Origin: Cyclaneusma minus
Lineage: Eukaryota > Ascomycota > Leotiomycetes > Marthamycetales > Marthamycetaceae
Direction of reading: 5' to 3'
Assembly: GCA_037179335.1 (NCBI GenBank)
Contig: JAKZHN010000041.1
Location: 248,001 to 312,000, forward strand
DNA length: 64,000 bases
Below are positions 20,563 to 31,700 of this stretch, in pieces. Position 1 is the stretch's first letter; each line of letters opens with the position of its first letter. The notes beneath the pieces were generated by a model. It made no database searches. It was given only the letters and a program-made list of their open reading frames with translations, and was not told the DNA's origin. Both the position numbers and the translations under genes were made by a program.

Positions 20563-21381
20563 GGCTGCGGCGGACTGGACAATCGAAGGAGCTATCTTAT
20601 TGGGATGGTGGGGTTGAAATGAGCGACGAAAAGAGTGTGAGGGGGAGAACTGACGCACAAAAGATTGACAGGGTCCTGGAAGAGATCTCTAGATTTCAAA
20701 GAAAGTCCAGAGATTCTTGGGGATTATTTGCGACCCGAATGGTGTGGTGAGGAGCGAAAGTTGAGATGGAGGCGGGGAGCGGTTCTTATATGCAGTCGCC
20801 TGGCGAGGCTTGGCATTGAGATGTGCCGCGCGCCCAGTCATATCGACGCATTCAAGACAAGGCGTCTGGGGCTGTATTCTGCAAGGCAGCTGCTTATCAT
20901 TGGCTTCAGAGAAGGATCCCTGGAAACTCTGGATGGAGTCATTACCGCTTCAGCCGTCTATTTGCTGAGCTTTCCGTTGTTCCCTGCTCATGCGTCATGT
21001 CTTGTTGATGCCTACTAGTAGTATTATGAAGAGCCCAGTCCCACGCGGCCACGCCTGGGTAAAAGCAGCGGCTTAGGCCTTCGTGCCGCAGAACTTGATG
21101 TTTTAGTCGATCTTAGAAATAAATTTGGAGACTCGATTGCTGATATCTTCAAGATTGATCCAGAAGGATAATCTATAAATTATTGCGAGTCCGTCGCCCG
21201 TTTCAACGTTGTATCTAGGTAAGTGGGCATACCTGGTAACCCCTGACGACCATCATTCATGAACATCCAAGTCGAAGCCCAAAACACCCCGATCGTTCCA
21301 GCAAATCATCCACGCCGTCCACCATCTCAAATGCTATAGAGTAGACAGCTTCCTGCAAGAAACGGCGCTGCTTCGTCCTTC
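20563..21381. other. Intergenic, no supported gene
   Basis: Promoter of the BTB gene plus the 3' flank of the quinate repressor gene. No further coding signal is seen. Confidence 0.4.
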
Positions 21382-23836
21382 CTACTGCCCCTCCTCTTCG
21401 ATATATCGCTTCATGATCTCTTCCTTCATCCTCTCACGAGGCGCCCTCCGACCTGTCATGAGCTCAAACTGAGCTACGGCTTGTTCGGGCATGACTTCCA
21501 GTCCATCGACCGTTACCCAAGCCTGCCCCGTTGTTTGGCGGAAGAGCCGAATCTGCTGCAGAAGCAGAGTGTCGACAGGTTTATAAGCCATCTGTTGCAG
21601 ACGTCAGTACATTGTGCTCTTTCAGACGCATCAGGAGAGACCTTACCTCAACGACCACTCCTCCTGTCGGGCTCGTCAACCACTGCAGTGGCATCGTAAA
21701 GTCAGCCGGTGGGCGGTCCTCTACACTGATAGCTGGCACACATGATACGATCATCGTAGGAGGCTTGTACCCCTCGGGCCATGGGTCGCTTCTCGATTTC
21801 AGCACCTTGACAACCTCTTCTTGGCCGGATACTCCTCCAAACCAGGAGTTGAAATTTTTCGCAACAACCTCTGCATTTGCGATTGTGCGATTGAAAATGA
21901 ATATCTTGCGGCACCCAAGCTGAATCATGGCGTAAATGGCTGCACGTGCCATACCGCCGGCACCGATGACAATACCAGTGGTTCTCGATGGTTGCACGAC
22001 GTTGCGAGGAGAGATGCTGCGGCGGAGACAGTTAATTATGCCTATCCAGTCCGTATTGTCTCCGTACCAACCAACCACCGGACCAGCGTGGTTGCGTTGG
22101 TTTGCATATTCGAGCATAGACGGTGATCCAGTAGATGATGGCGGTGCGCGGAGTGGCACCAGAACATTGAGAGCGCCAATCACTCGTACATGATGACTTC
22201 TGGTGGTAATATGGTCCAGCAGCTGGAGTTTAAACGGTTGACTTATACTGAAGCCGCCGATATTGTGATCGCGGGATAGTCGCAGAAGTTCGTTCAGATT
22301 CGGAGACTCGCTGTTCTCGTAGCTGTGACCCAGACCGCAAGATTCATATGCGGCGTGGTGCATGGCTGGAGAAAGACTGTAGGAGATCCTGGCACCGACG
22401 TGATGGTAATGTAGAGGGTGTAGGACCTTCGTCTCGAAAAGAGACAACATTGCCTCTTGCGCTGTTATATAGTGTTCGTAGTCTTGTGGAGAGTTGGTTT
22501 TCAAAATCGGGTGACTGACAGGTGTAAAGGTCTTGTTTTGGACTTGGGACGAAAATCCTACGGCTCCAATGTTGTAAGCGATAAGGAGGGGATGAGGTTC
22601 AGACAAGGCGTCGACTCGTTTTATAAAGTCACGACAGTCATCGTTGTCCCTCTGGGAATATGCAACTTGCACAAGTCGGACAATATCGCAACCGAGGGAC
22701 TGGGCACGCTGGTATTTCAGAAATTGCGAAGTATCGGCCCAGCGCCCGGATATTTGGGAAGCATTAAGATGATGACCAATGATTTTGGTTCTCCCTTTTG
22801 CCTGGACAATCCCCAGAAGGAGATCATCGCTGACTTCCAGGTCAACCGCAAGATACTCCACCCCCAAGCGCAGTCCCAGGTTGAGCAGGGATAGATAGTT
22901 CTCGTCGTCTCGGTAGCCGGCCTTTACAGCTTCTCTGCTGACATAAAAAATGATAGGCAGATTCAATATCCGCCGGATCTGAGATACTTGCTTCGAGATG
23001 GTTCTCATTTGGCCAAACAGACGAGTATCGATGACCAGTTCGATTGCATCGCCCCCACCGTCAATCTGATTGAGCTTGAAATATGGATACAGTATGTCCC
23101 GAGGTTTAAGTGCCAATGCGTATGTGTATTGTCTCTGTTCGGCGGGGATAGCGGCTATTGAGAAAGGACTATGTGATCGAGACTGGCTTCCGGAACCAGT
23201 GATTATGTCGATGAACTTGGTGAAGTCTTGTTTGGCATCCTTCAATTTTGCGGCGAATGCTGGAGAGCCATGATCATCCAACGTCTCTGATCCAGTAGCC
23301 TCGCAGGTAGGGTCATATAGGTTATAATATTCGTAATTTGAGCATGTCCTATGGGACAAATCGCCACTCTCAAAGCGCCTGGCCTCATCGTCGCCTAATT
23401 TCAGGAGTTTGCGTATGTGGTCAGGATCCCTAGTAACATATATCACGGGATGAGTCTCTGAGTACTTTCTTAGGGCTTTTTGCGCTTCCTTGGCCAGACT
23501 CGCCATTCCACACTCGATGACACAGTTGAGCTCGTTGACTTCCAGCATCTGGCGGAGGACTTCGACATTTTGACGGAAAAATTCGGCACTGCCGAACATT
23601 TTGAGAAATACAGCTCTTGGATAGCCTGTAGTCTCTTGGAAAAAGTGGTCCTCGGTCACTAGGCGTCGTCCGAGGTGTGTCGCGGCAATGAATCCTAGGG
23701 ACCGCTTTCCGGCACCCCGGGAGCCCACCAGTACGATAGTGGCATTTCGGTCAAAGGATCTGATGTGAGGAGGGCTTGGAGAACTGGAGACTGCAGGTTG
23801 CGGGCTTGCAGACCCCAGCTTTGACGGTGCTAGCAT
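21382..23836 (-). CDS. qutR: Quinate repressor protein (QutR / qa-1S type)
   Basis: Main exon from the ATG at 23836 to 21647, a 55-nt intron (GTAAGG...CAACAG), then 21591-21382; about 799 aa. The domain order equals the last three domains of the pentafunctional AROM protein: a shikimate-kinase-like P-loop (GSRGAGKRS; the usual Thr after the Lys is Arg), a type I dehydroquinase-like barrel, and a shikimate-dehydrogenase-like domain (YSLSPAMHHAAYE, GGFSISQPFK, GDNTDW, VIGAGGMARAA, VVVEMAYKPVDT). That truncated AROM layout defines the fungal quinate repressor, which holds the activator QutA inactive when no quinate is present. Its divergent neighbour is a Zn2Cys6 activator. Start uncertainty: a strong GTAAGT donor at 24060 and a TTTCAG acceptor at 23877 suggest a leader intron. 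An alternative acceptor near 23922 would attach an N-terminal exon from 24115. Confidence 0.82.
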
Positions 23837-23876
23837 TGCCGCAGAAGCACGTGCTTTGACCTTGTCGTTCAGAGAC

Positions 23877-24115
23877 CTGAAATATTGTAAGCTTTCTGGT
23901 TCCAAACTGCTAGATACTGAGTGACGGAAAGAACAAGTTGACTGGATACTTGGAAACAGAAAGCATAGAAACAAGCTGGAAGCGACTAGCGGTGAGTGAA
24001 ATCTCAGTGCTTGAAACGAAATAAATGCGAAGCGCTGACCCGGGCAAGATGTAAACTTACCGAGACGCAGATACATTCGTGTCTTGGTTGTCCGGTCGCT
24101 TTTATGATGGCCCAT
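23877..24115 (-). promoter_or_regulatory. Leader exon, 5' UTR intron and splice-spanning uORF of qutR
   Basis: An ATG at 24115 opens a short frame ending at a perfect donor (CTCG|GTAAGT, 24061/24060). Splicing to the best acceptor (CTTACAATATTTCAG, exon resuming at 23876) yields a 20-codon reading frame that stops at once with TGA, upstream of the main ATG at 23836. If that splice is used, translation of the repressor would follow a uORF. If the acceptor at CACTCAG is used instead, the ATG at 24115 is the true start. Confidence 0.45.
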
Positions 24116-24788
24116 TGAAGGTTGTTCAACTTAGGCGCCCGTTTGTCAACATCCCGCTAGTTAGTGTGCAGGGCGGAGGAAATTGGCTTGGGGGGGCGGA
24201 AAGCGGGAGCTAGGTAGGAGCTTTGCTTAGTACGTGGCCAGAAAGTAGTTATAGAAACAGCAACTAAGGGACGAGTCTGGCCATATGTAATAAAATACAG
24301 TAGCTATGGAATATCAGGACTATTGAAGTGCGGCCAGTTTGCCGTGGGGAAAGATACTATCCCCCGTCGGCATTTTGCCCAGCCCCGCTCCGATTTCTAC
24401 TCCGAGTGTGCCTGATAATTCTGGTTAGAGGCCGAGATGCCCCACCTTTCTCCGCATTTTACATCGTCCGGGGATGGCATTTGGGTGCCGTCCGCTCGGT
24501 TCCCCAACAACACCACCCGAGAAAGCTACGACAGATCAACTTGACGTGCTTTATGCTTCAAACTCCCCCCTTTCTAGGCCCTGCAATTGGTAGAAACTCA
24601 TACTCCGCCCTAAGGCCTCACCTCCACGCGTGCAGTCCCTGTCCTAGTCGATCACGTTACATTGCCAAGATTTCGAGTTATACAGACTTGACCATCAGCT
24701 ACTCGGTAGAGCTACCCAGCCGCCGCATGTGAGCCCAGCAAGACTGTAGCCTCCGGGCACGAGCAGATGGACGGCTCAGGGATCGGCC
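24116..24788. promoter_or_regulatory. Divergent promoter between quinate repressor and activator genes
   Basis: A shared 5' region for the minus-strand repressor and the plus-strand activator. It contains a near-palindrome, GGGGAAAGATACTATCCCC, at 24346-24364. This resembles the spacing and outer half-sites of the qa/qut activator box (GGRTAARYRYTTATCC) but misses several inner positions. CGG triplets also occur nearby. The region is about 0.67 kb and shows no convincing coding frame. Confidence 0.45.
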
Positions 24789-27728
24789 ATGGAAGACTCA
24801 AAACCGGCCTCTACGCCAAGCACTGGACAAAATGGAGCTGTCAGTCCTGTTGAAGACCACACGAGCCATGAATCCGTCCCGCCGCCACGAAAAGGGGCAC
24901 GGAAGCAGGCAGCCCCTCGCAAAAGAGTCTCGCAAGCTTGCAATCGGTGCAGAAGTAGAAAGGACAAGTGCAATGGAGCAAAGCCACAATGCTCAACCTG
25001 TGCAGCCTTGAACAAGGAATGTTCCTATGATCAAAATGTCAAGAAACGTGGTCTGCCCGAAGGTTACGTGAGAGGATTGGAGAAGCTCTGGGGGCTTGGA
25101 TTCAGTCAATTCACTGAACTGGAACCCCGGATGCTCAAGTTGCTTGAAGTCGGTCCCGATGGGAAAGGATTCCAGGCTCTGGCGAGCTTATGGAATGACG
25201 ACCAGACCCAGACGCCTTTACCTGAGATATGGAGAAAAAGCCAGGTGTCTCGTGAGCTAGAAAGATTGCTGCCTATCTTCGACCGCGGAGAGGAAAGGGT
25301 AGGAAAGAGGAGGCGCTTGGATGGAGAATTCAGACAGGAGGATGACGCAGAAGGTTGCCGGCAACCTTCGGAGCAGGCTCAGGTTGTTCACAATGGACCA
25401 CCTGCCGGAGATGGTAGTTCCAACGCAGCAGGAATTTTTGCCCCCCAGACTGATGGAAGCAAAGTACCTGCCGGAGATTTTAGCTCACAGGCGGCAATTC
25501 CAGTCTCCCAAGCGGAAAGCAGCATCTACAACGATGACCCTGCCACGTCTGAGTTGAATAGACTCTTTGGAATCAGTCAGAATGGTGGAGGAGAAACAAC
25601 GGCTTCTGACGAGCCCGTATCAGCCACCTCTACTCTCCCATCTCGAGCTTGGCTTTTGCTTGACATCTGGTTCTCCTATACCCATTGTTGGTTCCCCATC
25701 ATCGAAAAGCATGATTTACTCAAAGTCTGCTACCAGTATTCCCGCAAAGGCCTATTTGTCTCGAGTTCCTCTGCGGGATCCGGAGACTATGCGGCTCTAC
25801 TGGCGGTCCTTGCATATGCCGATTACCAAAGTAGAGCGTTTGAGAGGTCCCTCTTACAACCAATAGGTGACAGCGCTGCCGATATCTTCTGGAGCTCCGA
25901 AAAGATGTATTCTCGCGCCAAAATGCTCATACCGGATGAAGATGAAATATGCGAACTTGGTCACGTCCAGGCTCTCCTGATCCTTGCTCTACTGAGACTG
26001 GGACAGAACCAACCTCGGATAGCGTGGCTGCTTGTTGGCAAAGCCATTCGCATTGCCATTGATCGGGGGCTGAATCTACCCGCGGAGGAAGTTCTTGGGA
26101 CTGCTCAATCGGTCCACAAATCCAGGAACAACCATACCTTTCTAGGATGTTTCTTCCTGGAGACCATGGTAGCTGCAAAACTAGAGCGGAGGCCCTTTTT
26201 GCGGAAGGAAGACTTGGGAAACATGAAGCTTGCTGAGGAAGGCTTAGAACAATGGGACCCCTGGGTTGATTGTCTCGACCTGCGTTCCCGCTATACAGGA
26301 CGACAAAGCTTTCCAAACGGAAGCACTATGGGGCCACGAGAACCATCATCTATACTCAGTACTTTCAATGGGTTGGTTGGAGTCTCCAAAATCTTGAATG
26401 ATCTTCTCCAAGAAAGTTCAACGGGTATCGCCAAGATTGCACGCTGTCAGGAGCTACTCCATGACCTTCATGCATGGAGCGAAAATCCGTCTCAGCAGGA
26501 ATTTGTCAACATCATGTCAGGCTCCCAGTCTCCATCTCTGCTTCTCCCACACCAAGTCCATTTTACACTGTCGCAAATATGCACATTTGTGGCATTAAAA
26601 CTGGCCATTCAAAAGGAGCAACTAGGTCCGCCGGACAATCAAACCGAGATGGAGCTTGTGAATAGCGCACGACGGGCCGTGGGCTTCCTCAAGGCTATGC
26701 TGCAGGATCTTGGGTCTCCGATTGCACCTCCAACGAACGAATATTTCATATCAGTTGTATGTCAATGTGCCGAGCGAAATCCCGTTGGCAGTCCCGCCAG
26801 TGCAATGCACGCTGAGTGGGCAGAAGAGATGTCACATCTCCTGGCAATCATGGGCGAGGCATGGCCCTCTTTCAAAGCCCTCAAAGGCACTCTATCAAAC
26901 ACAGCATTCGACCGTCCATCATACGGAACCCCTGGGAGCGCGAGTGGGCTATACACAGTCGCACCTCTCTCTCGATTTCCATCAGTGCAACCCTCAGATG
27001 CGCTCAGCGGCATTCGAAGGCAAAGTATATTAGGTGGCCAAATATCAAAACAAGTTCCCAATGCTTCCAATCCTCTAAATGGACCCTCACCACCATCAGC
27101 AAGCATGTTCTATAAACCTACTACGATACCATCACCGTTTACAGACGCGTTGACAGTTGGTACCGGAAGCGAAAGCGGTTTTACTCCCAAGCCCAATCCC
27201 GGACGACCGCAGTCATCTCACCAGAGCATGGCAAAATGGCCCCCAAACGCCAAGGTACCCCAAACTACCCCACCCGATATCGATGGCGATTCCACATTCA
27301 ACGAATTCGCCACGCTGGACGCCATGGAATGGTGCGTTTTTCCTTTCCCATTCCTCCCCCTTTCCGCTCCACCCCCCTTCCCCTTCTACTCTCCACTCCC
27401 CTATTCCCATTCTTTGTCTGCTCGCTCCAACCACCAAACATGAAAAACTAACGCCGCGCATAGGACAAACAACTGGGACCAATCTCTCGCCAACCTCGGC
27501 TTCACCGACGCCGTCAACATGAACGAAGACTTCTACGCTCTCTGCCGCGAGCCCGACCCCTTGTTGTCAAGCAACGTGTTCCAACAGCTTGCCGAACAAC
27601 CTAGTCCTGATGCTCTCACCGGCAGCGGCTTGCCCCATTTTGGCTTTCAGGATCCGCACATTGAGGCGTCGCAGATCTTGCAAGCGCTTGCTGCTGGTGA
27701 GGAGCAGGGGGTTGGTGGTGTCACGTGA
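24789..27728 (+). CDS. qutA: Zn2Cys6 transcriptional activator, probable quinate activator (QutA / qa-1F type)
   Basis: Two exons: 24789-27331 and 27464-27728. The 132-nt intron (GTGCGT...ACTAACGCCGCGCATAG) splits a Trp codon (TG|G). The product is 935 aa. Residues ~50-80 hold the zinc cluster C-x2-C-x6-C-x6-C-x2-C-x6-C (CNRCRSRKDKC ... CSTCAALNKEC), followed by the linker KKRGLPEGYVRGLEKLWGL, a linker type found in QutA-like regulators. A fungal-TF middle homology region spans ~290-560 (SRAWLLLDIWFSYTHCWFPIIEK, HVQALLILALLRLGQ). The C-terminal exon is acidic with aromatic residues (NWDQSLANLGF, NEDFYALCRE), as expected of an activation domain. Position beside the repressor gene, divergently transcribed as in the Neurospora qa cluster, favours the quinate activator. 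Other factors share this linker, so the symbol is tentative. Confidence 0.72.
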
Positions 27729-27943
27729 GAAGGAGATATTTCTTCGATGATCATGAGTGCAAATGTGCATAGCGATGCGGGAGTTTTATGAATGGGTGTA
27801 TATACAGTGCGTTGTCGCAATCTCTCGCAGCTTTCGTTTGCTATGTATCTTTGGGCTCGAGAGGAGGTGTTATACCATTTTTGTCGTGCATCAGCGGAGC
27901 AGGATGGATGAGTGATGCATTTCGCAATTTGCATATTTTTTTC
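27729..27943. other. 3' flank of the activator gene
   Basis: Presumed 3' UTR and terminator region, ending in a T-rich run (ATTTTTTTC) that abuts the inverted-repeat element. Confidence 0.35.
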
Positions 27944-28291
27944 CAGTGTGGGGGAATCTAAAAACTAAGGAACTAAAAAAAATTAGTTTAGTTCCTAGTT
28001 AAACTACGTAGTTTTAGTTTCAGGCATCAATCACGTGCCCCCACCCAAAAATAATGGATGCCTGATGCGAGCTTCGCTCGCATCCACTTTTTTAAATTTT
28101 TTTAGGATAGATCCATTTTTGATTTATAAAATAGTAAAAAAATTGGAGTAAAAAGCTTTTAAATTGAATTTTCTACAATTTTTTACTATGGGAGACCCAC
28201 TTTAGCACTCTATTATTAGCCATTTCCTACCCCCCCAAAACTAAAGTTTAAACTAAAGTTTAGTTTTTGCCATTTAGTTTCCCCCACACTG
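27944..28291. mobile_element. MITE-like foldback element, 348 bp
   Basis: Both ends carry a terminal inverted repeat, CAGTGTGGGGGAA-x-CTAAA (18 of 19 matching). The left copy starts at 27944 and the right copy ends at 28291. Just inside both ends are AT-rich AAACTAA/TTAGTTT stretches. The interior holds further nested inverted repeats: CAGGCATC / GATGCCTG (28021 and 28057), GATGCGAGC / GCTCGCATC (28064-28084), and ATAGTAAAAAAATTG / CAATTTTTTACTAT (28131 and 28176). It has no coding capacity. The flanks are similar T-runs (ATTTTTTTC on the left, AATTTTTTC on the right, one base away from the end), so a target duplication is possible but not clean. This is the form of a non-autonomous DNA transposon. 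The superfamily is not assignable by eye. Confidence 0.8.
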
Positions 28292-28731
28292 TAATTTTTT
28301 CGGAGTTAGGAACGAAACTCAAAGCAGTGATCAAAATCTAGAACACTTGGCTTAAACTGGTTTGTCTCCAGGATAATGGCTACGACATGGTTTTCAGCAG
28401 GTGGGTAATGAACAACGGAGTAGCATGCGTAAGCTGATATAATTTCTGTGCGCCTGGTTAGGATCTTGATGCTCACTTGTTAGCTTCGCAGATGGGTTTT
28501 CTCTGTCATGACTTAGACGGCTCACAGAATTTCACGAGTCAAAACTGTCTCTGAACTGAAGGTTTGGGGAAATTTGTTTTCTTTATTAGCTACCTTAATT
28601 ACTTATTGACTGAAAACCCCAAAACCATCTGCGGACGTTTAACCATGCAGACAAAGAGGGAGAACGAAAATGCGAACCTGCGGCGGTGAGGGAGATGGCA
28701 GGATGCGAGAAAGTCCACTGATAGCGGCCTT
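28292..28731. other. Intergenic between MITE and Zn-cluster gene
   Basis: Likely 3' flank of the minus-strand gene ending at 28732. No other signal seen. Confidence 0.35.
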
Positions 28732-31700
28732 TCAATACACATCCGGCATCTCCACATCACTGCCCTGCGTCTCTTCCTCATTTCCCTCGTTTTCATCTTC
28801 CTCGTTTTCCTCACCCACCCCTAGCAACCCAGCCATCATCTCGAGATCCATCCCCCCAAACTCCTCGTTCATCATATCATCCTCATCGTCGATCCCGTCC
28901 AAACTAACCTCGTTCCTCAGAAACGATCCCCGCCTCGCGTAGATTCCACCTCCACCCAATCCCCGAGCATTTCCATTCACAACTCCACTACCCCCGGCAC
29001 CCCGACTCACACCTCCTTTTGCGTGCCCATCTGCACCCGCATTTCCTCCCCGCCCATTCTCCAAAGCCTTCTTCTCCCTCCTTCTCTGATTCAGCGCCCT
29101 CGCCTTCTCATTGGCCTCCTGCAGTCTCTGCCACTCCATCCTCTCAGTAATCTCGGTTTGCAGGTTATTCTCCTCCTTAACCTTCTCATTCCACTCCCCT
29201 TGCAGCCCAAGCCTCACCAGAATATGACTCTCCTCGCTGTGCAAAAATTCCATGTCCGCTCTGTAACCATCGGAATAGTCGCACAGCGAGAACTTCACGT
29301 TCCTAAGGTGCCTGTTCAGATGCTCTGCACTAAATGGACCCTCGCGCTCAACATCGAAGAATTTGAGCTTCCACTCTTTCTTTGCCTGCTCTCTTTCCTT
29401 TTCGCGCTGCTTTGCCGAGATCTTGGCTTGTTCGAACGCTTTGAGAGCGGCGAGGCGGTCGCACTCTCGGTCTCTGCTGCTGTTGCTGCTTTCACCGGTT
29501 TCGTTGGGAATACAATAGAAGGCATTGTGGCGGGCGGTGATGATTTGTGTGGACAAGGGGCGATTGTCGATGTCGGAGAGCTGTCTGGCGGTTTCGAGAT
29601 CGTCGTCATCCTCATCTGACGACGAACCGATCGAAGAAGGCTCGGGTGGGTAGAGTTCGGCGGGGATGCCAGGACCGAGCTTGACCAGTCGTTCGGCACA
29701 TACGTCGCAGAGCCTTAGTCCACAACTGTGTTTCTCAAATGGATGAAACGGGTTGTCCGGGACACGACATTCGTAGAATGCCGGGCTGTTGCACACACTG
29801 CACCACTGCGTTGGCTTCTTTGCCAACGATCTGGGCCGATCAACACCCTTTCCCTTCCCATTCACTTCCAGTTGCCATTTCAGCGCGCCCTTTTCCCTCC
29901 TCTGCCATTCTTTGATGCCCAATTCTGGCTCCCCTGCATGGGCCTCCAGCTCATCATACGCAGTATTGTAGTCGAAGGCATTGAAATCCAACCCCTCGAT
30001 CTTGCGCACAAAATGGCCATTCTCCTCCGTTCCATTGTCTCCAAGCTTACCACAACGAATGATTGCAAGCCTTTCCATCACGCAACCAACACACATGCGA
30101 GTCGGTTCCTTTCCTGCCGAGCGCCATCCGTTTTTGAGTTCTTCGAAACCATCACCGTTCAAATGCTCGCGGACCTTGACGCGGGAGCGCCAGCCGTAGC
30201 CTTTCATGCCAAATTCTTGGCCCTTGGCTCTTGTAGGTCCGCAGAAATGACAGTAGTCTGGCACCTCGAAGAAGTCTTTGTACGGGGGTATGGAAAATTC
30301 GATCTCCTTGTAGTTGATGAGTATCGGGTGAGCGAAGGCTGTGGTAATGAATTTCTCCTCGGGTTTGGAAACGTCGGCCCAGAGGTTCTTGGTCCGCTGC
30401 ATGAGATCAGATATGATTGCATTATTCTCCGCCAATCCCTTTTGCCTCTGCTCGTAGTGCCAAAGCAATGGGTTCCGCTTCTGGATTTGGCGCTGGGTTT
30501 CGGGGTCATCGTCGTATTCTGTAGACAGCTGGCGAAATTCCTTCGGCTCGAGTCTTCCTTCGAGACTAGCTCTTGTGCCATTTGCAGGTATGTCGAGATC
30601 TTCGGGAGAGTCCGTGTCGTTGTCGTCGACATCCTTACCCTCCTCGACCTCCTCGTCCCCTTCAACGGTTGGCAAGGTGTTAATCAGCGGTCCACGGGCG
30701 ATGGCGACTTGCCTGGTGCTGCTAAGCAATCTCTGTGATTTCTTCTCGCGGACACACTCCAGACCTTCCGCTTTGCAGGTGTTGCAAGGGGGGTTGGGGT
30801 TCAGGTCGGGGCGTCTGAGACTGCAAGCTCTCTTGAGCTTACGGCAAGGTGTGCAATACACATAAAAGTTTTGAGTGGGCTCTGTTCCAAACCCAGCAAA
30901 GCTGGAAGAAGGGCCCTGGGAAACCGGGCTGACAGGGTTGGAGGCGCTGCCGGACTGCGGATAATTGGGCTGAGGCGTTGAATTCACGGCATTGCCTGGG
31001 TTCTCTTGCAGTTGCTGAGCTCTTGGAAGATCGAGAACAGCCTTATTCTTCTCAGCAGCCCGCTTTCGTCCAGCAGCCACCTTATCAGCATCTGCCTTCT
31101 TCCCAGCAGCCAGCTTCTCAGCAGCCGCCCTCTCAGCAACCGCCTTCTCAGCAGCCGCCTTCTCAGCAGCCGCTTTGCTTTGCTTCCGGCCACTATCCAG
31201 GCTCGACTTCTGCGGTCCTTTCCGGACGTTGACGGCAAACGCCTCCGCCTTCACATGTTCGTACCTAGCAGTGATCCTTGCTCCAGCTTGACAGGTTTTC
31301 TTTGTTCTTTCGCATTCAGAGCAAGGTCCAGAATGTGAAGGGTCATCACGGTAGGTGCACCGGGCGCCACTGTTCGTGCAGCCGACGCAGGGTACTTTGA
31401 GGGTAGGCGTGATGATGTATTCACACTCACAATCGTCGTTCACGCAGGCTTCGCACGGGAAATGGAGTGGCCAAAACCTAAGAGAGCATTCCTTAAGAAT
31501 TCCAAGTTCGTGACATGACTTGCAGCCGCGGGAGAGCGGATCGCCGATCGGGGGGAAAGGGATTGCGGGAGCACTACCGTTGCTAGATTTGACGACATTA
31601 GCTATGAATAACGAATGAATTTGGTATCACTGGAAGAGTACTCACCCATGGTTCCGGTTCCTAGAACTCCTTGTCCGCCTCCGGCCGTCGTCAGAACTAA

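Noticed and set aside
20563..20658. N-terminal extension of the BTB protein
   Set aside because: In-frame ATG at 20658 would add 32 residues of Pro/Phe/Ser-rich sequence not typical of the family; the ATG at 20562 is preferred.
24328..24732. 134-codon frame in the quinate divergent promoter
   Set aside because: Lies in the expected regulatory gap, has no recognisable domain and lacks a plausible relation to the downstream gene.
27935..28301. Clean target-site duplication for the MITE
   Set aside because: Flanking ATTTTTTTC and AATTTTTTC are similar, but the right one is offset by one base and both are simple T-runs, so they cannot be counted as proof of insertion.
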